A DNA stretch of 64,000 nt from Phytophthora quininea (GCA_011947345.1 JAAVTG010000570.1:62001-126000); one strand, 5' to 3'. Positions 1 to 11,559 are shown, numbered from the stretch's first letter. Notes: generated by a model from the sequence alone, not told the origin. Numbers and translations are program-made.

Positions 1-430
1 ATTGAAACTGAAGCAAGGTCCACCTCTTGGCGACGCATTTGCATTGCGGAGACCGCAACCAAAGGCAACGGCGGCGATGGGAACTCCGCGCCAGGTGATG
101 CAGCGTCCGGCGTGGAGGATGAATGCACGACACACATCGCGGATTGCGGCGACTTTCTGAAGTGCTGATGGTGGATGAACTGCAGCTGGTGCGCTCCACG
201 CCTGGCACTGGCACTCGTTTGTTCAGTCGTCTCGCTCGGCAGCCCAGTCTTTATGTCTTGCTGCCATTCCTCGGCGAAAACTTGCTTGAACTTCAAGAGT
301 TTCCGTCATGTCAACATTGCCGCTGTCAGCGCCGCTGCCTGTCGGAGCGACACTCGGACTGCAGACGAATTGGAGACCACTTTCCGATTCGCAACGTCGG
401 TCCCCACCACAACTCTGCCCAAGCTCCACC
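1..430. other. upstream region, no gene supported
   Basis: This stretch lies upstream of the first aquaglyceroporin start. It contains overlapping open frames on both strands, but none has recognisable domains. The longer forward frame running into the aquaporin only extends it with a low-complexity segment before its natural methionine at 431. It probably holds the promoter and 5' UTR of that gene. Confidence 0.4.
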
Positions 431-1302
431 ATGTCGGGAAACGACGATAAGATCGAGAGCGGCTACGTCGGCGTGCAAGATCCCGAGATCCCTTTGAGCT
501 TCGAGCCAACCAAGCCCTACCAAGTCAAGTCCCCGTTGTTCCGTGAATGTCTGGCGGAGTTCCTCGGCACCATGGTCATGATCATGTTCGGCGACGGTGT
601 TGTGGCTCAAGTGGTGCTCAGCGAGGGCACCAAGGGCGAGTACATTAACATCAACTTGTGCTGGGGTCTCGCGGTGCTCTTCGGCATCCACGTCTCCGGT
701 GGAGTCTCGGGCGCCCACTTGAACCCGGCCGTGACCACGACGTTGGCCTGGTTCGGACGCATGGAGTGGCGCAAGGTGCCGTACTACGTCGTCTCCCAAA
801 TCCTCGGAGCCTTCGTGGCGGCGTTCATCGTCTGGGTCGTGTACTACCCCATGTTCAACGTGATCGACCCCGAGAAGACCTCGACGCAAGGCGTATTTGC
901 TACTTACCCGTACAGCAACGATGTGCCCGTTGGAACCTGCTTCCTTACGGAGGTGGTGGGCACAGCTCTGCTACTCGGATGCATCTTTGCCATCGGTGAC
1001 GAGATGAACAAGCCCGCCAACCCTTACACGCAGCCCGGTGCCGTTGCTCTGTTGGTGGTAGCCATCGGCATGGCCTTCGGCATGAACTCCGGCTACGCTA
1101 TCAACCCCGCCCGTGATTTCGGTCCGCGTCTGCTTTCACTGTGTGCTGGGTGGGGATCGGAAGTTTTACGCTCCGCGACTCGTACTTCTGGGTGCCGATC
1201 GTGGCCCCGCTGCTCGGTGGCCCCATCGGAGCTGGAGTGTACGTGGGTTTGATCGAGTATCACCACCCGCGCGAGTACAAGCACCCGCTTGAGGGTCAAT
1301 AA
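431..1302 (+). CDS. aquaglyceroporin (MIP family), copy 1, one-base frame break
   Basis: Membrane channel of the major intrinsic protein family, expected to pass water, glycerol or other small neutral solutes. The corrected protein would be about 290 aa with six membrane helices. The first NPA box (HLNPAVT) is near residue 98 and the second (INPARD) near residue 225. The Asp after the second box is the aquaglyceroporin (GlpF-type) signature. The start was chosen at the methionine in a CACCATG context. The frame breaks at 1166/1167, where the tandem paralogue has an extra C (TTTTCACG versus TTTTACG). After the break the other frame continues with GWG..FTLRDSYFWVPIVAP-type sequence to a stop at 1300-1302. 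Corrected length is divisible by three. The deletion is probably a sequencing error; a recent pseudogene is the alternative. Confidence 0.85.
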
Positions 1303-1856
1303 GGCTAGCGCTGTTAGGGATGGCGAAGAGGAATGTATAGTAGTCGCGTGTCCCTAGCAATCGTATAAAGCTAAGCAAATTGTCTTTGTTCATGAATGCG
1401 AGTGAAAGCTGAGCAATTCACACGACAACGATGGCAACGGTGTCCACGGATACCAAGCCGACGTGTTTCTTACCTGCGATCCAGATGTTGCTGCGTTGCT
1501 TCCTATCCATCGATAAGACCTAGAGCCGTCCACATTGATCGCTTTGAAGCGGCCTTCCTGGCTCAAAGCGCCCCCAAATGGCATGTGGCGCTGCCATCTG
1601 AGCGAGCAGTATGGTGCTGTCAACCGCCCGGAAGGTGACAAGACCCCATTTGGCAGCACTTGGTCGGCTCTTTACGGCTGATCAACTGTTATTGCTACGA
1701 AATACAGTCCCTTCGCAAGATGGTTGGAGTCCTTACGCTTGTTACGGCAACGGGAGAGCATTTTGGAGTTGGCTGACAAACTACAGCACTTCTTGTTTTA
1801 CGGCAGCCTCCACAACCCGCCGTACCGTTGCAGGAACAACCGACAAACCGTCCGAG
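1303..1856. other. intergenic region between tandem aquaporins
   Basis: This region separates the two tandem aquaglyceroporins and should contain the promoter and 5' UTR of the second. Short open frames occur on both strands, but none shows a recognisable domain. I see nothing else supported here. Confidence 0.4.
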
Positions 1857-2740
1857 ATGAGTCCTGCGCTTCTGCGCGACAGCACCGGCAAGTTGGAAAG
1901 CAGCGGCTACGTTGGCGAGCCCGACATCGTCATGATGTCGGAATTCACCGGCCAGTACCAAGTCAAGGCGCCGCTGTTTCGTGAAGTCATGGCCGAGTTC
2001 TCGGTATGCTGGTCATGATGTGTTTCGGCACTGGCGTCGTCGCTCAAGTTGTTCTCAGCGAAGGCACCAAGGGAGACTTTACCAACATCAACATTTGCTG
2101 GGGCCTCGCCGTTCTGTTCGGGATCCATGTCTGTGGCGGCGTCTCTGGAGCTCACCTCAACCCAGCAGTGACCTTTACGCTCGCTCTCTTTGGTCGGTTC
2201 CCATGGAAGAAAGCCCCTGCGTACATGTTGGCGCAATTGCTGGCGGCGTTCACTGCTGCAGCTATCGTCGGCGCAGTGTACAGCCCGTTGATCGACGTCG
2301 CTGATCCGCACAAGACTGCTACTCAGGGCATCTTTGCAACGTATCCGTATAGCGACGACGTTCCGATGGGGACTTGCTTCCTGACGGAAGTCGTGGGGAC
2401 GGCACTGCTCGTCGGCTGCCTGTTTGCCATCGGAGACGAAATGAACAAGCCCGCCAACCCGTTCACGCAACCGGCTGCGGTGGCGGTGTTGGTGGTGGCC
2501 ATCGGCATGGCCTTCGGCATGAACACGGGCTACGCCATCAACCCGGCTCGCGACCTCGGGCCTCGACTCTTTACGCTGTGCGGCGGCTGGGGAGCAAGAG
2601 TTTTCACGTTGCGAGACGCCTACTTCTGGGTGCCGATTGTCGCCCCAATGCTGGGCGGGCCGATCGGTGCCGGCGTGTACGTTGTCCTTGTCGAGCAGCA
2701 CCACCCCATCGAGTACAAGAACCCGCTCGCAAACTTATAA
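1857..2740 (+). CDS. aquaglyceroporin (MIP family), copy 2, one-base frame break
   Basis: Tandem paralogue of the preceding channel, with the same signatures: HLNPAVT in loop B, INPARD in loop E, and the shared C-terminal YFWVPIVAPMLGGPIGAG segment. The corrected protein is about 294 aa, normal for the family. The methionine at 1857 aligns with the start of copy 1 (MSxx...SGYVG). The frame breaks at about 2000, where AEF-LGMLVMM would need TTCCTCGGT but the sequence reads TTCTCGGT; translation then continues in another frame to the stop. Corrected length is divisible by three. Amino-acid similarity to copy 1 is high throughout, showing a local tandem duplication. Likely role: glycerol or water permeability. 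Confidence 0.85.
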
Positions 2741-3347
2741 ACGGTAGATGTTGACGCTGTCGAGTTCATGATATGCATAAAGTCAAAGTATACGTTGCGC
2801 TAGTCCTGCTAAGACGCGATGATCCGACACGTTGACTCGACAATGCCGGTGTTGACCCTGGCTTGTGTTGCTCAGCGGTCACCTCGCACTGATGTGTGAA
2901 ATTGGCATCGATTCCAGGCAGAAATCGCTGGTATCCCCGCCAAAAGCGGATCGGAGCCCTGGTGCTTGGGCGCTGAAAACTGTTGACGTTGACACTTTCC
3001 AGCCCTGCACGCCATACAATCCTCGGCTTGCTTGTCAACGCGAAGGATGTCGTGATGCGGTGCAGGCTGGTTTAACACTTCTAGCCCCACAATACACAGC
3101 ATAAAGCTCCATTTTACTTAAGGTACAGCCGTCATGACGAAGGCTTTTCCTCCGGCGTGGCGCCTTGAAAACTACAAGTGTCCTGTGATCGGGACAGCCG
3201 GTGGTCTCCGGCATTAACCTACTGATGCTGTAGGAAGTAGCTACTAGCACGTCCCGGATAGCGGGGTATTAACACGGAAGACAATGATGGAAGGAGCTTT
3301 CGGTTAGCAACTGCACTGCTTACACAGACAACTTGAGTCTCCATTCA
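2741..3347. other. intergenic region between convergent aquaporins, with dispersed repeat
   Basis: This gap lies between the stops of aquaporin copies 2 and 3. Its right half carries the repeat annotated at 3079-3275. A 23-base string (2975-2997, GAAAACTGTTGACGTTGACA + CTT) also occurs at 4912-4934. I see no credible coding region. Confidence 0.5.
3079..3275 (+). repeat. dispersed repeat, copy A (inverted copy at 42208-42759)
   Basis: The reverse complement of this stretch matches 42208-42386 with only scattered differences. Shared landmarks are CCCGCTATCCGGGACGTGC, TTAATGCCGGAGACCACCGG, CAAGGCGCCACGCCGGAGGA and CTTCGTCATGACGGCTGTAC. The segment at 3079-3110 then matches 42721-42759 (GCTTTATGCTGT..., GGGGCTAGAA). 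Copy A therefore lacks about 330 internal bases present in copy B. It may be a fragment of a retroelement LTR or a non-autonomous element; no coding domain is visible, so the class is open. Confidence 0.7.
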
Positions 3348-4250
3348 TTAAAAATGAAATTGCTCGCCTGCCTTGCGGATGACCGGCGCCTTGCCTGGGT
3401 GGTGGTGGCCGACGAGCACAACGTACACGAGTCCTCCGAGCACTCCACCGACGGTGGGGCCCACGATCGGGATCCAGAAGTAGTAGTGGTTGAGCGAGAA
3501 CACGCGCGAGCCCCACCCAGCAGTCAGCATCATGAGGCGCGGGCCAAAGTCGCGTGCCGGGTTGATGGCACAGCCGGTGTTGAGGCTGAAGGCCGATCCG
3601 ATGCCCACCACCAGCAGAGCGATCGCGTTCGGAGCACTGAACGCACTGGCCGGGCGGTTGTGCTGGTCCAGTACGGCGAAAATCCCTGCCACCAGCAGAC
3701 CCGTCCCGACGACCTCGGTCAGGAAGCCGATGAAGTTAGTAGTGTACTCGTTCGGGTACGTCGCGAAGATCGCGTGCGTGGTTTGGCGGTCCGGGTCGGC
3801 AACGTTGAGCATCGGACGGTAGATGACGTAAATCAGCAGCGCCGCAATGTAGGCGGCCAGCGTCTGCGCAGCCACGTAACCAGGCACCTTCTTCCACGGG
3901 AACATGCCAAACACCGCCGCGGCGATCGTGATGGACGGGTTCAAGTGCGAGCCGGAGACGCCGCCGGCGATGTGGATGCCAAACAGGACGCCGATGCCCC
4001 AGCCGATCGTGATCTGTGTGAAGTCGCCGTACTTGTCGCTGCTGAGGATCGACTGGCACGTCGCGCCCAGCCCGAACAGCATCATGACGAAGACGCACAT
4101 GAATTCGGCGAACAGCTCGCGCTTCCAGGCGCTTTTGATGGCGAAGCGACTGGTGTTGACCGGCTGCTGGCCGCCGTTTATCTCGTGCGCCTCCAGGTCC
4201 ACGTAGCCGTGCTCGGTCTTGTCGGCGTGCGAGGCGGTCATCTTGAACAC
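3348..4250 (-). CDS. aquaglyceroporin-like channel (MIP family) with NPS box
   Basis: Intact MIP-family channel of 300 aa (297 from the internal methionine MTASH), more divergent than the tandem pair. It has six predicted membrane segments, INPARDFGPR in loop E and the YFWIPIVGP segment in the last helix. The first signature box reads HLNPSIT (Asn104-Pro-Ser), not NPA. NPS at the first box occurs in some MIPs and may change pore geometry or selectivity. It lies convergent to aquaporin copy 2 with repeat sequence between them. No frame break is seen. Likely a plasma-membrane or intracellular solute channel; the substrate cannot be read from sequence. Confidence 0.9.
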   Translation of the reverse strand: MFKMTASHADKTEHGYVDLEAHEINGGQQPVNTSRFAIKSAWKRELFAEFMCVFVMMLFGLGATCQSILSSDKYGDFTQITIGWGIGVLFGIHIAGGVSGSHLNPSITIAAAVFGMFPWKKVPGYVAAQTLAAYIAALLIYVIYRPMLNVADPDRQTTHAIFATYPNEYTTNFIGFLTEVVGTGLLVAGIFAVLDQHNRPASAFSAPNAIALLVVGIGSAFSLNTGCAINPARDFGPRLMMLTAGWGSRVFSLNHYYFWIPIVGPTVGGVLGGLVYVVLVGHHHPGKAPVIRKAGEQFHF

Positions 4251-5193
4251 TGCTGCTGGTTGAAGGGGAGTCGGCGGCCTCGAGCAAATTCGGGAATGAG
4301 CTCAAAGCAATGCTGGCAGTCAGGAGGACTAGGCACACTAGGCCTCGTTTGACAGAGATTAACGGCGGCGACTTACCACCGCAGTAGCTGCCCCAAGTTG
4401 AAGTTCAATGGACCAGTAGAGGTCCAGGACGTAGCTCTGCTAGCTTTGCCTCGCTCGACGACCGGCTCACACTTGTCTGGCGAGTGGCAAAACTTCAAGC
4501 CCTCGACCATCCTCTCGTGGGATGTTTGTGCAAAATGCTGGAAATGATCGTCCAGTTGCTCGCGGTGGCGTGATCGCCGAGGAGCAGCAGCAGTAGCATG
4601 GAAAGCTGCTCGCCACCGAACTTCATGCTGCACTTCGGCAGTCGCAACTCCATTCACAAGATCTCTTGGTGTTGCGTGGACCATCTCAACAGCAGTGTAG
4701 TCGCCGTTTAAACTCGGTGACAACATCCATTTCTCCTCGTCCAGCTCGCTGAGTAAGCCCGCGAGGCTTACAAAGCTCGGCAATCCACGTGACTGCAGCC
4801 GCGTCAGTCCGCGCCGAACGTGCTGCACTTGCACCCGCTTGACGTTGAAGCTGCCCCGCCTGAGGATCCTTAACGGGCGTTTAACGCCTTCGGATGGCGC
4901 CCAGCGATCGGGAAAACTGTTGACGTTGACACTTCCGGTCCCACAGCAAAAGCGATCAGCGAGAACTTCAACGTGCCCAAAGCTCCGGGAGAACGTCGAG
5001 ACGCCGAGCAAGCGAAGGCAGCAGGCATGGAGCGCCAGGAGGACGGCCGCAGCTCGGGAAGAAGCGTTGACGTCGACATAGTCTCGACGAAGGCGGCGAT
5101 GGAGTGGCGAGTATAGTAAAACCAAGTAAGTCGGATTTCAGCCAATGAAAAACAGTATTGAAAAAAGGGACCCAGCAAAAGCTCGCGGCCAGC
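4251..5193. other. intergenic region with an unassigned minus-strand open frame
   Basis: This gap lies between the start of the third aquaporin and the start of HBS1. A 250-residue open frame exists on the minus strand (4373-5125). It is Arg/Ala-rich, lacks any domain I recognise and overlaps the likely HBS1 promoter, so I do not call it a gene. The string GAAAACTGTTGACGTTGACACTT (4912-4934) repeats a motif from 2975-2997, and related GTTGACGTCGAC appears near 5064. Confidence 0.35.
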
Positions 5194-7723
5194 ATGAGCC
5201 GCCACCGGAACGTGCGCAACCGGGCGTACTCGTACGAGGACGAAGGTGCTAGCGACATATGCTTCTTCTCCTGGTTTTCGAGTCTAACCGTGTGATTTTC
5301 ACTAGACTACGACGAAGACTACGACGACTACGAGCGCCCATACTCCCCGGCTCCAGTTCGTGACTTTGAAGCTGGTCCTACTAAAGTTAATAGTTTATTT
5401 ACTTCTTTCTTTATTCTTGCAGATGCATTTATGTATCGGCGAGACTCGCCCAGTCGCCAGCGGTCGGTGTTTGCCTTCGTGGATCAGCAAGAGCAAGCGG
5501 TGGAGCAGCTGGAGCAGGAATTAGCAGCTCCAGAAGATGTAGGAGATGCTGGTGAGCGTTCATGTCGTCTATATATTTTTGTATAAATCGTATTGACGGT
5601 GATAATGCTGCAGAGATCCTGGACGCCATGGTGCCGCAGGTGCAACAAACTCTTGGGAGCAGATTTTCGGTGCAGCAAATTACTCAAGAGCTCCGAAGTG
5701 CCAACTACGACGTGGACAAGACTGTCGTCGCACTGTTGGAAAAGGGCAAAGCGCCAGTTGCAGCTGGCGGGGTGCTGCCACTGCAGATCCAGATACCGAG
5801 GCTCGAGGCGGTGGCGATGGCCATCGGCAACGAAGAGAAGGAGAAACGGGAGGAGGTGAAGCCCAAGAAGGAAATTGTGATGCCCACACCAGCAAAGGCA
5901 AAGCGATGGCAATTGGGACACCACTACCGTCGCCACCGAAGGCTGATGGGGAGGAGAAGAAGCCTAGAGTGTCAGCAGCGGATGCGGCCACCGCTGCCCC
6001 AACGATCACTCGCGCACAGACGCAGTTTACCCCCGCGGAAAAGAAGGCATTCGAGCGTTCTGAGCGCAAGACGCAGGAACAGGCAGAAAAACTCGAGGAG
6101 GAAGCGCGCAGTGGAGGCAAGACGAAGATCAGTATGGTGGTGATCGGCCACGTCGATGCTGGCAAGAGTACGATCACGGGACACTTGCTGTACAAGCTAG
6201 GCTACGTCAGCAAGAGGCTCATGCACAAGTACGAGAAGGAGTCGCGTGAGGCCGGCAAGTCCTCGTTCGCATACGCCTGGGTCATGGATGCAGACGAAGA
6301 GGAGCGCTCTCGTGGTGTCACCATGGACGTTGGCACGAGCCACTTTGAAACATCCACGAAGCACGTGACGTTGTTGGACGCTCCTGGACACCGCGATTTC
6401 ATCCCAAAGATGATTGCAGGGGCTGCGCAGGCTGATGTGGCTGTGCTTGTTGTACCAGCGGTGACGGGTGAATTCGAGGCCGCTTTTGAAAACTCCGGAC
6501 AGACCAAGGAGCATACACTGCTAGTACGAAGCCTCGGCGTCGCGCAAATGGTTGTTGCGGTCAACAAAATGGACATGGTACGTGGTATCGATGATGTAGG
6601 GTATGTATTGTGGAGGCTGAGAATTGCGAACGCTTGCATAGGTCGAGTGGGATAAGGAGCGCTTCGACAACATCGTAAAATCGCTCTCGGCGTTCCTCCA
6701 GAACGTTGGATTCCGCTTGAAGAACTTACGTTTCGTGCCTCTCAGCGGCATGACCGGGGCCAACCTGGAAAAGACAGCAGCTGATGAATGCCCTTGGTAT
6801 TCGGGCCCCTCGCTGGTGGAGGCTATTGGTAAGTGGCACAAGTCGTTCGACAACTCTTCATCTGCTGATGACATGTGGATTTGGTGCAGATACGTTTGCT
6901 CCTCCGCAGCGCCAGATCTCCAAACCTTTCCGCATGACGGTCTCAGACGTGTCCAAATCGATGAGTCTGGGCCAAACCATTTCAGGTCGCGTGTATGCTG
7001 GCGCTGCTGCGACTGGCGACTCGGTGAGTGTTGCGTGTGCTGGGCGATAGTATTACGTTATTTAAGCACACTGCTGCTTGTGCTTGCAGTTCCTTCTGAT
7101 GCCAATCGGACTCCCTCTGACAGTGAAAGGTGAGCGAGTAGAGCGATGCTATTGGCCTTAGTTAGTCTTAAACTCTGACGAAATGGATGAAATTGTCTGT
7201 GCAGGAATGGAGCAAGATGGCGAGGCGTGCACACTTGCTCGCGCTGGAGACACTATCGAGATGGGCGTCACTGGTATTGACCCCTCCGCCTTGACGTACG
7301 TTAACAATTTATTGCCATCTTCCTGCTCAATCCCAACAACACTCTTTTCTTTGCAGTACTGGCAGCATCCTTTGCTCAATCGCATCGCCCGTGAGACTGG
7401 CAAAGAAGTTTGAGGCCAAGATCATGACCATGCCCGCCGTGGAAGTGCCTCTGGTGAAGGGAACGTACATGACGATCCACATGCACAATGTGGACGAACC
7501 TGTTAACATTACGCGCCTAGTGAGCATTCTGAGCAAGACGGGCGAGGTGGAGAGGAAGAAACCGCGCTGCATCACTCGCGACCGCTCTGCAGTGGTGCAA
7601 ATTACGGCGCAGCGCTCGCTTTGCCTGGAGGAATTTGCGAGCTACCGCCAGCTCGGTCGCTTCACTTTGCGGGATCGAGGCAAGACGCTGGCTGCAGGAA
7701 TTATCACGCAGATCATCGCTTAG
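5194..7723 (+). CDS. HBS1: HBS1-like translational GTPase (ribosome rescue), nine exons
   Basis: EF1-alpha-type GTPase that, with Pelota/Dom34, splits stalled ribosomes in no-go and non-stop decay. Exons: 5194-5245, 5306-5374, 5423-5551, 5614-6577, 6642-6828, 6890-7023, 7090-7129, 7205-7295, 7357-7723, all GT..AG. The start MSRHRNVR and the acidic [10 protein letters not shown] stretch resemble the N terminus of animal HBS1L. The HBS1_N helix region follows ([11 protein letters not shown]...[12 protein letters not shown]). The GTPase domain shows GHVDAGKST (G1), DAPGHRDF (G3) and NKMD (G4), then two beta-barrel domains ending in the typical [14 protein letters not shown]. One base is missing near 5897-5904 (GCAAAGCGATG where GGCGATG keeps frame). 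With it the exons total 2,034 nt, giving 677 aa. Confidence 0.92.
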
Positions 7724-7896
7724 ATTTTCTCGGTGTCGACACTGCACACTCTGCACACTTCCGTAGATGAACGATAAGGTTATGGGATAAAGAAGTGGAT
7801 AAACATTCAGACATACAAGCGCAAGGAGTATTACCTCCCCGCGCTCTTTATTGTTGTGGCTTTCAAACCTCCAAGTACGATGTAGGGCTCCATTGC

Positions 7897-9242
7897 CTAC
7901 TCCTTGAGCGCGTCGAGCTCACCGTCCTCCTGCAGCTGCTGGACGATATCCAATCCACCGATAAGCTCGCCGTTCACGTAGAGCTGTGGGAATGTGGGCC
8001 AGTTCGAGTACTTCTTCAGCCCCTGACGAACGCTGTCGTCCGTGAGGATGTCAAAGTAGTCGTACTTGAAGCCCTCAGCATCGAGGATCTCTACGAGCTT
8101 GCGGCTAAATCCGCACTGCGGCGCCTTGGGCGAGCCCTTGATGAAGATCATGACACGCGCGCGATTAATCAGCTGCTCGTACTTGTTTTCCTTTTGGCCT
8201 TCTTCTCAACGCCAAGCTGCTCACTCAACTCTCCATCTTCCGCCATCTCGTTGAGGATATCAAGACCGCCAATCAGCTTGCCCTTAACGTACAGCTGCGG
8301 GTACGTAGGCCAGTTGGAGAACTTCTTTAGTCCTTGACGTACCTGCTCGTCACTTAGAATATCAAACGAGCTGAAGCCGATCTGGTGGTCACGCAGGAGC
8401 TGCACCGTCTTCTTGCTGAAGCCACACTTTGGCTCCGACGGAGTGCCTTTCATGAACAGCAGCACGGGGGCCGAGTTCACCAGCGCACGCAGACTCTCCT
8501 GGAAGGCTGCTTCGGCTTCCTCGACATTCTTCGTCAGCCCCAGCTGCTCCACAATCGACCCTTCACTCTTCATCTCCTTGACAATGTCCAGTCCTCCGAT
8601 CAACGACCCGTTCACATAGAGTTGTGGGAAGGTGGGCCAGTTGGAGAACTGCTTGAGTCCCTGGCGCACTTCCTCGTCATTCAGAATGTCAAACGTGCCG
8701 AACTGGATCTTCTCGTCGTTCAGCAGCGCCACCATCTGCCGACTGAAGCCGCACTTTGGCTCCGTAGGGTTGCCCTTCATGAAGAGCATCACGGGGGACG
8801 CGCTGATGAGCTTCTTGAGTCGGTACTGCAGCGCCTCCTCCAGAGGCTTGGGGGCCTCCTCGGCCGTGGGGGTGGACGCGCTGCTGGTCTTGGCCACGCT
8901 TTTGCTCAGGACGTCCACGCGCTTGGCCAGCTCCGCCACGTTAGCGCCCTCAGGCTTGTCCAGCACGGCGCGGCCCTGCGCGATGACGAAAGTGGGCACG
9001 ACGGCGATCTGGAAGCGCTCCGAGAGCTCCGGCAGCTCCTCGGCCGCCACCTTCAGGAAGCGGATGCGCGGGTGCAGCGTGGCCAGCTGCCGCACCACGA
9101 CGTCCAGCTGGCCGTTGGGGCGGCACAGCTCGTGGAACTCGGCCCAGAAGAAGGTCACAGACAGCGTCGACTCGCGCGCGGTGGCCTCGTCGAACTGCGC
9201 CGCGCTCTGCACGCTCAAGATGCTGCCGGTGATTGCCGCCAT
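7897..9242 (-). CDS. monothiol glutaredoxin, Trx plus three Grx domains (PICOT/GrxS17 type)
   Basis: Cytosolic/nuclear monothiol glutaredoxin involved in Fe-S cluster handling and iron sensing in other eukaryotes. It has an N-terminal thioredoxin-like domain with a degenerate active site (WAEFHELC in place of WCGPC), then three CGFS glutaredoxin domains ([27 protein letters not shown]), each with the [18 protein letters not shown] and GGLDI motifs. Three Grx domains match plant GrxS17; animal PICOT and yeast Grx3/4 have fewer. The start at 9242 (MAAITGS) was preferred over an upstream methionine that adds an unusual leader. One base is missing in an A run (8191-8195 on the plus strand). Correction links domain 2 to domain 3 and gives about 448 aa. 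Confidence 0.92.
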
Positions 9243-9562
9243 CCTGGTCACCAAGGAAATGGCGAGACGAGTCGGATGGGTCAAACCCTGCACAAACCGA
9301 TCGATTTTGGACCCAGAAGTCAATATTATTTGTCTGCAAGAATAAAAAGCAATGGCACCAAGGACATTGACACCCGCGATTGACCTCCAGGGGCTTCACG
9401 AAAAGCGTCTCCAAAAATGAGTCGCTCAAGAGATACAACGAGTTCTTCGATGAGAATATCGGCCACGAGAGCGAAAAACGAGGAACAGACAACACGTCAA
9501 GAATTTTACAGGACCAGACACAACTGGAGCGCCTTGACATGGAATGGGATGGACATTCGCGC
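9243..9562. other. intergenic region upstream of the glutaredoxin
   Basis: About 320 bases between the glutaredoxin start and the stop of the WD40 gene, both on the minus strand. It should hold the glutaredoxin promoter. No coding or RNA feature is supported. Confidence 0.4.
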
Positions 9563-11459
9563 CTAGTGCCGAATTGCAGAGTCCTGGGCTGTGATTTCGA
9601 CGGGTGTGGGGCACATCCGTGCCAACGACCCAATATTTTCGCGTTCGCAATCGTCTACAACGATTTCGGAGGCGCTGGAAAAGAATCTAGCTGTGGCGAT
9701 ACCAGTCTCCGAATTCCGTGGAGTTTTCGAAGTCCCGTTAGCATGCGCTTGGACTCTTGGACTTGGTCCCCGTGAACCTTCCGACCCGTCGGTTTGCTGG
9801 CGTGGTGTTTGGATAGCTGGAGGAACTGGCGAAGGAGAATCGTGCCCATGTTGAAGCCTCAGTCGTGTCGGTGACGGCAGTTCAGCTTGAGCTATTGTAG
9901 CAGGATTCCCTCGTCGACCATCATGGTCCATTCCGAACGACGGCGGCAGCAGCATGATTTCTCGGACCTTTCGCTTTCGTGGTGCCATCAACATACTCAC
10001 AGTATTCACAGCAGTGGAGGGACTAGACGGGTCGTCAGGAAGTACTGCGCTACTCGCCGCGGTTGCAGCTGTCGCCGGCGTGGTTGTTGACAGCAGCGAG
10101 GCAACAACCGGCGGCTCTTTCTTGTGGAATTGCTTGACGAGGGCTCCGTTGCTGAAGTTCCACATCTTCAATTGTTCGCCTTCGTGGGACCCCGTAAGAA
10201 GCCGTCGACCTGCGTGATCGAAGCAAATGCACGTCACGGGGCTGTCGATGTGTGCGTGGGTAAAGCTTGAGATCTCGTCTCCAGTTTCGGCGCTCCATGT
10301 TTTGATAGCGGACTCGGCGTCCATGGCAGCCGTCACGACTTGGTGGAAGACGCTGTTGTAGGACGTCAACCGCAGTGGTCTCTCTAATGGAGCTCCGCCA
10401 CGAAGTTTGGACTTTCGGCCGCTTGGTAGGCCTGCAGCTGGAGTATCATCACTTTCGTCACCCTGCGAGCTCGTGCCAGCAGGAGCTTTGATTTGCCAGC
10501 GGGTAAGCTGCGTTGTCGCTGTCATTAGACAGGGCTGTTTGGCGTCAAAAAGTAGTGCTGACACGCGATTCTCAGCACTCAAAGTCGCCCCAGCACCAGC
10601 AGAGCCATGCAATGCTGCTGCCGCTGATCCAGATCCATGACTTGCTACAACGCTACCGCCTAAAGACCCGCCTCGATAACGGTCCACGACAAACGTTTGC
10701 AGACAGCGATGGTTCCTTACGTCCCAGACTTTGACAGTGTTATCAGCAGCAGCAGACACAATTTGGAAATTGTCATCATCACTAATGAGGTGAAGCACCG
10801 AGCTGGTATGCCCTTTCAACGTGGCCACCGCTCGCTGAGAGCTGTACGGGTTCCAAATGTGAATGTCTCGCTCCATGCCACAGCTTGCAATGAGTCTAGT
10901 ACTTCCGCACCACGCCAGATCAAACACTCCTTTGCGATGACGAGTGTACTCAAACTTGACCACCAGCCGATCGACATCCAAGATGGACACAGTAGCGTCC
11001 AGCGAAGTGGCCACGGCCGCTCTCATGTCGTGGACCCACTTGACGCGCGTGATCCAGTCGGTGTGCTTTTGGAACTTGACGCGAGAGGAGAACCCTGGGA
11101 CTCAAGAACGGCACTACCAGCTGGATTGCCGCCACCGCCACCAACAACGCTGGTGTTCGTGGTGGTGGCGGCTGGCGTTTGGCTTGGATTTCCTGCTGCT
11201 CCATTGCTTAAAACCACAACTGAAGATGCTGAAGCCAAAGCAGAATTGATGTTGGTGGTGCTCGACCTGTAGCTTGGCTGCCCTGTTTCCCTGGCCTCTG
11301 CCGTGGAGACGCTATCGCTCTCAGCATTGAAGCCTCGATCTCGCGCGAAGCAAGCCCTTGCTGGCCATCTTCGTCCCGGTCCACAGCAGCAGTGCGACGC
11401 AGCCTTGCCGCGGGATTGCTCGCCGCCGACCTGCCGCTCGATCTGCGCTGTTGCGACAC
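9563..11459 (-). CDS. WD40-repeat protein, WDR49/WDR64-like, two frame breaks
   Basis: Beta-propeller scaffold protein of about 630 aa. The repeats include HTDWITRVKW..SLDATVSILDV, RKGVFDLAWC..DIHIWNP, LKGHTSSVLHL..DNTVKVWDV, a degenerate blade ending LTRW, and YNSVFHQVVTAAMDAESAIKTWSAETG followed by HIDSPVTCICFDHAGRRLLTGSHEG..KMWNF. The last two blades resemble the WDR49/WDR64 group, whose members are often ciliary; that assignment is tentative. The N terminus is Ser/Gly/Pro-rich and the last 180 residues are low-complexity and probably disordered. One base appears missing at a G run (CCC at 11093-11095 on the plus strand) and another near 11260. The start at 11459 (MSQQRRSS) is the least certain part; MASASS at 11238 is an alternative. 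Confidence 0.75.
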
Positions 11460-11559
11460 CTAATCTTGCCCAGCCAAACTCGACTTGTCTCCACTATACA
11501 TAGCCGAGGTCGGAAGAAGTCGGAGCAACGCTCTTCATTGTCCAACTTACTCGAGATCA

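Noticed and set aside
1907..2704. 265-residue minus-strand frame across aquaporin 2
   Set aside because: Shadow of the channel gene; no independent signature.
3333..4352. 339-residue forward open frame opposite the third aquaporin
   Set aside because: It is the complement of a well-supported channel gene, rich in Asp/Arg/His from antisense codons, with no domain.
4373..5125. 250-residue minus-strand frame before HBS1
   Set aside because: Composition is Arg/Ala/Ser-rich, no motif is recognised and it covers the likely HBS1 promoter. Kept only as a note.
8385..9383. 332-residue forward open frame opposite the glutaredoxin
   Set aside because: It is antisense to conserved CGFS domains and has low-complexity composition typical of shadow frames in GC-rich DNA.
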